This document shows positions 7,455-11,099 of a stretch of DNA of 11,099 nucleotides, one piece after another. The DNA lies in NCBI GenBank assembly GCA_002701765.1, contig NZXB01000096.1:9828-20926 (forward strand), given 5' to 3'. A program made the position numbers and the translations under genes. Source of the stretch: Porticoccaceae bacterium. GTDB lineage: Bacteria; Pseudomonadota; Gammaproteobacteria; Pseudomonadales; Porticoccaceae. Position 1 is the stretch's first letter; the number at the start of each line of letters is the position of its first letter. The notes beneath the pieces are model-generated. The model did no database searches. It was not told where the DNA came from and saw only the letters and a list, made by a program, of their open reading frames with translations.

Positions 7455-9374
7455 CTATTTGGTGTCTTCTTTAACTTCCTCAAACTCCGCGTCCATCGCA
7501 TCATCGGCCGGATCATTGGATGGATCGGGTTTCGCTTCATTTTGAGCTTCTTGGGCTTGCTCAGAATATAATTTTTGCGCTAAGGCGCCCGACACCTCAG
7601 AAAGTTTTTGAGCCGCCTTGTCAATCTTCTCTTTATCGTCCCCTTGAACGGCTTCCTCAACTGCTTTAATAGCATCTTCTATAGCAGCTCTCTCTTCAGG
7701 ATCAGCCTTATCGCCAGCCTCTTGCAGCGTTTTTTGAGCAGCATGCGCGAGACCATCCGCAGCATTTCTAGCCTGCACCAATTCCTCAAACTTTTTATCA
7801 TCCTCCGCATTTGCTTCCGCGTCACGCACCATAGACTGTATTTCTTCCTCCGAAAGTCCCGAGGACGCTTTAATGACGATAGATTGTTCCTTTCCCGTGG
7901 CTTTGTCTTTCGCACTGACATTCAAGATGCCATTCGAATCAATATCAAAAGTGACTTCAATCTGAGGCATTCCCCTAGGTGCGGGTGGTATATCCGCCAA
8001 GTCGAAGCGACCCAGAGATTTGTTTTGCGCCGCCTGTTTTCGTTCACCTTGAACAACGTGAATGGTCACGGCTGTCTGATTGTCATCAGCCGTTGAAAAG
8101 ATCTGAGACTTTTTAGTAGGTATGGTCGTGTTCTTTTCAATTACGGGTGTCGCAACACTGCCCATCGTTTCAATACCAAGACTTAACGGTGTTACATCCA
8201 AAAGCAAAACGTCGGTAACATCTCCAGCCAGTACAGCGCCTTGTAGCGCCGCTCCAACCGCTACGGCTTCATCAGGATTTACATCCTTTCGAGGTTCTTT
8301 ACCAAAAAACGCGGTTACTTTGTCTTGAACCAATGGCATCCTGGTCTGACCACCTACCAAAATTATCTCATCTATATCAGAGGCTGATTTCCCAGCGTCT
8401 TTCAAAGCAATCTTTAAAGGACCAAGAGAGCGTTCCACCAAGTCCTCGACTAAAGACTCCAACTTCGTTCGGGTTAATTTCACCACCAAGTGCTTTGGTC
8501 CCGTAGAGTCAGCGGTTATATAAGGAAGGTTTACTTCCGTCTGCTGACTCGAGGAAAGTTCAATCTTTGCCTTCTCAGCTGCCTCCTTCAGCCGCTGCAT
8601 TGCCAATGGGTCTCCATGCAAATCAATACCACTGTCTTGCTTGAATTCGGAGGACAAATAATCTATGAGACTCAAATCAAAGTCTTCACCGCCAAGAAAC
8701 GTATCACCATTTGTTGCCAAAACCTCAAATTGGGTTTCCCCGTCAACATCGGCAATTTCAATTATCGAAATATCGAAGGTGCCTCCTCCAAGATCATAAA
8801 CTGCTACCACCCGATCCCCAGACACTTTATCAATACCATAGGCTAAAGCTGCCGCCGTGGGCTCATTAATGATTCGCTTAACATCCAATCCCGCAATACG
8901 ACCTGCGTCTTTTGTGGCCTGTCGTTGGGAATCGTTAAAGTACGCAGGCACGGTTATAACTGCTTCAGTAATAGACTCCCCAAGATAATCTTCTGCGGTT
9001 TTCTTCATTTTTTTCAGGGTCTCAGCAGATATTTGAGGCGCAGCCTTACTATCTCCCTCTATTTCTACCCAGGCATCGCCGTTATCCGCCTTTACGATGC
9101 TGTATGGCACCATATTTATGTCTTTCTGAACGACATCATCTTCAAACCTTCTACCGATGAGCCTCTTAACCGCATAAACAGTATTAGTGGGGTTAGTAAC
9201 GGCCTGCCGTTTGGCTGATTGCCCTACCAAAATTTCCCCATCATCGACATAGGCCACGACTGAGGGAGTCGTGCGGGCACCTTCGGCGTTTTCAATAACC
9301 TTTGGCTTATCTCCTTCTAATACGGCAACGCAAGAATTAGTAGTGCCAAGGTCTATACCTATAATTTTTCCCAT
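7455..9374 (-). CDS. dnaK: Chaperone DnaK (Hsp70)
   Basis: ATP-driven Hsp70 chaperone of the cytoplasm, working with DnaJ and GrpE on unfolded proteins and on turnover of the heat-shock sigma factor. The protein has 639 residues (E. coli 638). The nucleotide-binding domain (1-387) shows phosphate loop 1 [10 protein letters not shown] at 5-14, [11 protein letters not shown] at 170-180, DLGGGTFD at 194-201 with Thr199, and [10 protein letters not shown] at 338-347. It includes the segment around residues 77-115 typical of Gram-negative DnaK. The hydrophobic linker VLLLD (389-393) is followed by the substrate-binding beta domain, helical lid and the conserved acidic tail ending [10 protein letters not shown]. 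The ATG at 9374 has AGGAGA 8 nt upstream. Second in the grpE-dnaK-dnaJ run; a possible extra heat-shock promoter lies in the 93-bp gap before it. Confidence 0.99.
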   Translation of the reverse strand: MGKIIGIDLGTTNSCVAVLEGDKPKVIENAEGARTTPSVVAYVDDGEILVGQSAKRQAVTNPTNTVYAVKRLIGRRFEDDVVQKDINMVPYSIVKADNGDAWVEIEGDSKAAPQISAETLKKMKKTAEDYLGESITEAVITVPAYFNDSQRQATKDAGRIAGLDVKRIINEPTAAALAYGIDKVSGDRVVAVYDLGGGTFDISIIEIADVDGETQFEVLATNGDTFLGGEDFDLSLIDYLSSEFKQDSGIDLHGDPLAMQRLKEAAEKAKIELSSSQQTEVNLPYITADSTGPKHLVVKLTRTKLESLVEDLVERSLGPLKIALKDAGKSASDIDEIILVGGQTRMPLVQDKVTAFFGKEPRKDVNPDEAVAVGAALQGAVLAGDVTDVLLLDVTPLSLGIETMGSVATPVIEKNTTIPTKKSQIFSTADDNQTAVTIHVVQGERKQAAQNKSLGRFDLADIPPAPRGMPQIEVTFDIDSNGILNVSAKDKATGKEQSIVIKASSGLSEEEIQSMVRDAEANAEDDKKFEELVQARNAADGLAHAAQKTLQEAGDKADPEERAAIEDAIKAVEEAVQGDDKEKIDKAAQKLSEVSGALAQKLYSEQAQEAQNEAKPDPSNDPADDAMDAEFEEVKEDTK

Positions 9375-9435
9375 GCCGTGAATCTCCTGTATTAATTTTC
9401 AGCAAATGTATCGGATTTTGCTATTGATCGTTGGT

Positions 9436-9465
9436 GTATGTGGGTGCAAATTGCACAATTTCAAG
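9436..9465 (-). promoter_or_regulatory. Possible second sigma-32 promoter upstream of dnaK, with a 13-nt dyad in its spacer
   Basis: On the minus strand a perfect CTTGAAA (9465-9459) is followed after 15 bp by CCACATAC (9443-9436), a partial match to the CCCCATnT -10 element of sigma-32 promoters. The spacer contains GTGCAA-T-TTGCAC (9456-9444), a perfect 13-nt inverted repeat. The -35 part overlaps the last bases after the grpE stop. It would allow heat-shock transcription of dnaK separately from grpE. The -10 is imperfect, so this is a candidate only. Confidence 0.4.
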
Positions 9466-9467
9466 CC

Positions 9468-10010
9468 CTATGATGCGTTTGAAACAGTTACCATTGCAGG
9501 TCGCACGAGTCTTCCGCTTAATGTATAGCCCTTTTGGAAGACATCAATTACTGTATTAGGCTCAAGGTCATTATTTGGAATCATGCTTACAGCTTGATGT
9601 AACTCTGCATCAAAAGGCTGGCCCACCGGATCAATCTGCAAAACATGAAAGTCTTCTAAAACGGCTATAAAGCTTTTTAGGGTCAGTTCCAATCCCTCGT
9701 AAACGGCATCGTCGGCCCGCAATTCGGCATCAACTGAACCGAGAGCTCGCTCCATATTATCAACAACTGGCAGCAATGCTGTCACAAATTTATCAAGCGA
9801 GAATTTATGCGCATTTTCAACATCTCGCTGGGCTCTGCGACGAATATTTTGAACTTCCGCCTTCATTCTCAGCAATTGATCATTCGCTCCTTCCAACTCT
9901 CTCTGTAACTGTTCCTCATCTGAGGACAAGTCTTCAACCGCAGGCTCAAGGTCGTCTGGGGAAAGATCTTCCGCCTGATCCTCATTGCCTGACTCTAGAT
10001 CCTTGGACAC
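9468..10010 (-). CDS. grpE: Nucleotide exchange factor GrpE
   Basis: Homodimeric co-chaperone that opens the DnaK nucleotide cleft to release ADP and so resets the chaperone cycle. The protein has 180 residues (E. coli 197). Residues 1-35 are strongly acidic and probably disordered, with a near repeat EDLSPDDLEP/EDLSSDEEQL. A long helical coiled coil follows (about 33-90, including MKAEVQNIRRRAQRDVENAHKF in part), then the four-helix region and the DnaK-contacting beta domain ending GYTLSGRLVRPAMVTVS. Translation starts at GTG (10010-10008) with AGAGGA 7-8 nt upstream. It is the first gene of the chaperone run, directly behind a strong sigma-32 promoter. I see no CIRCE/HrcA-type inverted repeat, so heat control is probably by sigma-32 alone. 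Confidence 0.97.
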   Translation of the reverse strand: MSKDLESGNEDQAEDLSPDDLEPAVEDLSSDEEQLQRELEGANDQLLRMKAEVQNIRRRAQRDVENAHKFSLDKFVTALLPVVDNMERALGSVDAELRADDAVYEGLELTLKSFIAVLEDFHVLQIDPVGQPFDAELHQAVSMIPNNDLEPNTVIDVFQKGYTLSGRLVRPAMVTVSNAS

Positions 10011-10062
10011 GGCTAATTCCTCTCTAATTCAAGTTGCTTGGGACACGTTGACTTATTGGAGG

Positions 10063-10090
10063 ATATGGGGTCAAACTATTTACTTTCAAG
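10063..10090 (-). promoter_or_regulatory. Sigma-32 (heat-shock) promoter of grpE-dnaK-dnaJ
   Basis: Minus strand reads CTTGAAA (10090-10084), 13 bp, then CCCCATAT (10070-10063). Both elements match the RpoH consensus CTTGAAA / CCCCATnT at every fixed position, with a spacing in the normal range. The transcript would start near 10055 and give a leader of about 45 nt before the grpE GTG. The match is strong enough to be confident without experiment. Confidence 0.9.
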
Positions 10091-10093
10091 CGA

Positions 10094-10122
10094 TTGCCTA
10101 AAACCATGCGTCCGTGTATAAG
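10094..10122 (+). promoter_or_regulatory. Sigma-70-type promoter of recN
   Basis: TTGCCT (10094-10099, 4 of 6) and TATAAG (10117-10122, 5 of 6) are separated by 17 bp. Transcription would start near 10129, giving a leader of about 19 nt before the recN TTG. The -35 starts 3 bp from the -35 of the divergent grpE heat-shock promoter. No sequence fitting the gammaproteobacterial LexA box (CTG-10-CAG) overlaps it. Confidence 0.6.
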
Positions 10123-10147
10123 ATCCTAAGACTTGGGACCAAAAAAA

Positions 10148-11099
10148 TTGTTAATATCTCTTCATATCAAAAATTACACTCTAGTCGAAAACTTGGAGAT
10201 CGAATTTTCGAAAGGGTTCACAGCGATCAGCGGAGAAACTGGAGCAGGAAAGTCCTTGGTCCTCGAAGCCTTAGCAATGGCTCTGGGGAGTCGCGCAGAT
10301 GCCGAAGCCATTCGATTTGGAGAAAACATAAGTGAAGTTACTGCGCAATTTGAGGTTTCCGAAATTCCTCTTGCATTGAAATGGTTGAGTGAGCGAGATT
10401 TTGAGGCAGATACTACTTGTATCCTGCGCCGATTATTCAAAGCTGAAGGTCGCTCCCGCGGGTACATTAATGGCGATCCATGCACGATGCAACAATTGCA
10501 AGATATAGGCAGCATACTGGTAGATATCCATAATCAGCATGAGCACCAATCACTTCTGCATCGCAGCACCCATAAACGACTGCTGGATGAATATGCTGAG
10601 GCAAGCCCCTTAGCTAGAGAAGTTAGACAAAAATATATGGCACTAGACGCAGCTCAAAGAAAACTGCGCTCTCTTGAAACCAAAGCCGATGTCGAGTCAT
10701 CACAAATTGAATTACTCCAATATCAAATTAATGAGCTCGAATTGCTGAAATTGGAGAATAACGAGATTGGTAAACTTGAAGCTGAACAACGAAGACTAGC
10801 TAATGCGGAACAAATCATCAAAGATTGCCGCCAAATCCTAATGCTCTGTTCCCATAACGAAGGGGACAACATTCGAGACAACCTCAACCAAGCACTATCA
10901 ATATCAATGAGCCTGCCCGAGAAACCATCTGAGCTTGTCCATGTTGAAGAAATGCTCAGAAGCAGTTTGATCCAAGTGGAAGAGGTTGCAAGAGAAATTG
11001 AACTTTCTGTTGATCATTTCTCTGTTAACCCAGAGAGGTTATCCGAGGTAGATCAGCGACTCGCTTCAATTTTTCAACTATCTCGCAAACATAAAGTGA
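10148..11099 (+). CDS. recN: DNA repair protein RecN, N-terminal part (3' end outside window)
   Basis: SMC-like ATPase acting in repair of double-strand breaks. The first 317 codons are present; the family is about 550 residues. The product begins MLISLHIKNYTLVENLEIEF, which aligns residue for residue with the E. coli RecN start ([20 protein letters not shown]). This fixes the start at TTG 10148 although the ribosome site is weak (GGGA about 9 nt upstream). Another in-frame TTG at 10133 is less likely. Walker A GETGAGKS is at 29-36; GRSRGYING and the RecN-type DIHNQHEHQ (126-134, Q-loop region) follow, then the first coiled-coil arm from about 150, ending in SRKHKV at the edge. The last three bases spell TGA but are out of frame, so the gene is cut by the window rather than truncated. 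Confidence 0.95.
   Translation, partial: MLISLHIKNYTLVENLEIEFSKGFTAISGETGAGKSLVLEALAMALGSRADAEAIRFGENISEVTAQFEVSEIPLALKWLSERDFEADTTCILRRLFKAEGRSRGYINGDPCTMQQLQDIGSILVDIHNQHEHQSLLHRSTHKRLLDEYAEASPLAREVRQKYMALDAAQRKLRSLETKADVESSQIELLQYQINELELLKLENNEIGKLEAEQRRLANAEQIIKDCRQILMLCSHNEGDNIRDNLNQALSISMSLPEKPSELVHVEEMLRSSLIQVEEVAREIELSVDHFSVNPERLSEVDQRLASIFQLSRKHKV

Noticed and set aside
7608..8096. 162-codon plus-strand frame antisense to dnaK
   Set aside because: It lies wholly inside a fully conserved dnaK and its product has no recognisable features; treated as a shadow of the real coding strand.
10111..10131. Possible LexA box around the recN -10 (TGTATA)
   Set aside because: It lacks the CTG...CAG ends; only half of the fixed positions match.
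10037..10139. Direct repeat CTTGGGAC at 10037-10044 and 10132-10139 in the grpE-recN gap
   Set aside because: Only 8 bp and 95 bp apart, asymmetric, and unrelated to promoter spacing; chance is the simplest explanation.
11097..11099. TGA at the window edge as a truncated recN stop
   Set aside because: It is out of frame; the recN frame reads KHKV and continues past the edge.

Overview
The window is a stretch of conserved core chromosome from a gammaproteobacterium of intermediate GC (mid-40s % by eye). The gene order, recN diverging from grpE-dnaK-dnaJ-dapB-carA-carB-greA, is the one I know from pseudomonads and many marine or free-living gammaproteobacteria. It differs from E. coli, where grpE and greA lie away from dnaKJ and carAB. 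The proteins align closely with E. coli orthologues in length and motifs. The species cannot be named from the sequence. I see no insertion sequence, phage gene, CRISPR array, tRNA or rRNA.

Layout from left to right: (1) The last 86 codons of an ornithine carbamoyltransferase gene (argF, + strand) run into, and overlap by 10 bp, the 3' end of greA (- strand). (2) greA, carB and carA form one minus-strand operon (carA first, greA last): 51-56 bp separate carA and carB, and carB and greA overlap at their stop/start. (3) A 236-bp gap between dapB and carA holds a candidate promoter, a 12-bp-stem intrinsic terminator pointing at carA, and two short overlapping open frames that cross the terminator and end inside the carA start. 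(4) dapB, dnaJ, dnaK and grpE are a second minus-strand run (grpE first), headed by a near-perfect sigma-32 heat-shock promoter. (5) recN (+ strand, 5' part only, cut by the window edge) diverges from grpE with a sigma-70-type promoter back to back with the heat-shock promoter.

Functionally, grpE-dnaK-dnaJ is the full Hsp70 machine. dapB follows dnaJ closely and may share heat-shock read-through; it makes the lysine/diaminopimelate precursor. carAB makes carbamoyl phosphate, which the neighbouring argF product consumes in arginine synthesis and aspartate carbamoyltransferase (not in the window) consumes in pyrimidine synthesis. GreA rescues backtracked RNA polymerase, and RecN acts in double-strand-break repair.

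No new multi-gene system is visible. The parts most worth checking are regulatory: the carA leader, which has the layout of a translation-coupled attenuator; a palindrome over the carA promoter; the back-to-back grpE/recN promoters with no recognisable LexA box; and a second heat-shock-like site containing a 13-nt dyad just upstream of dnaK.
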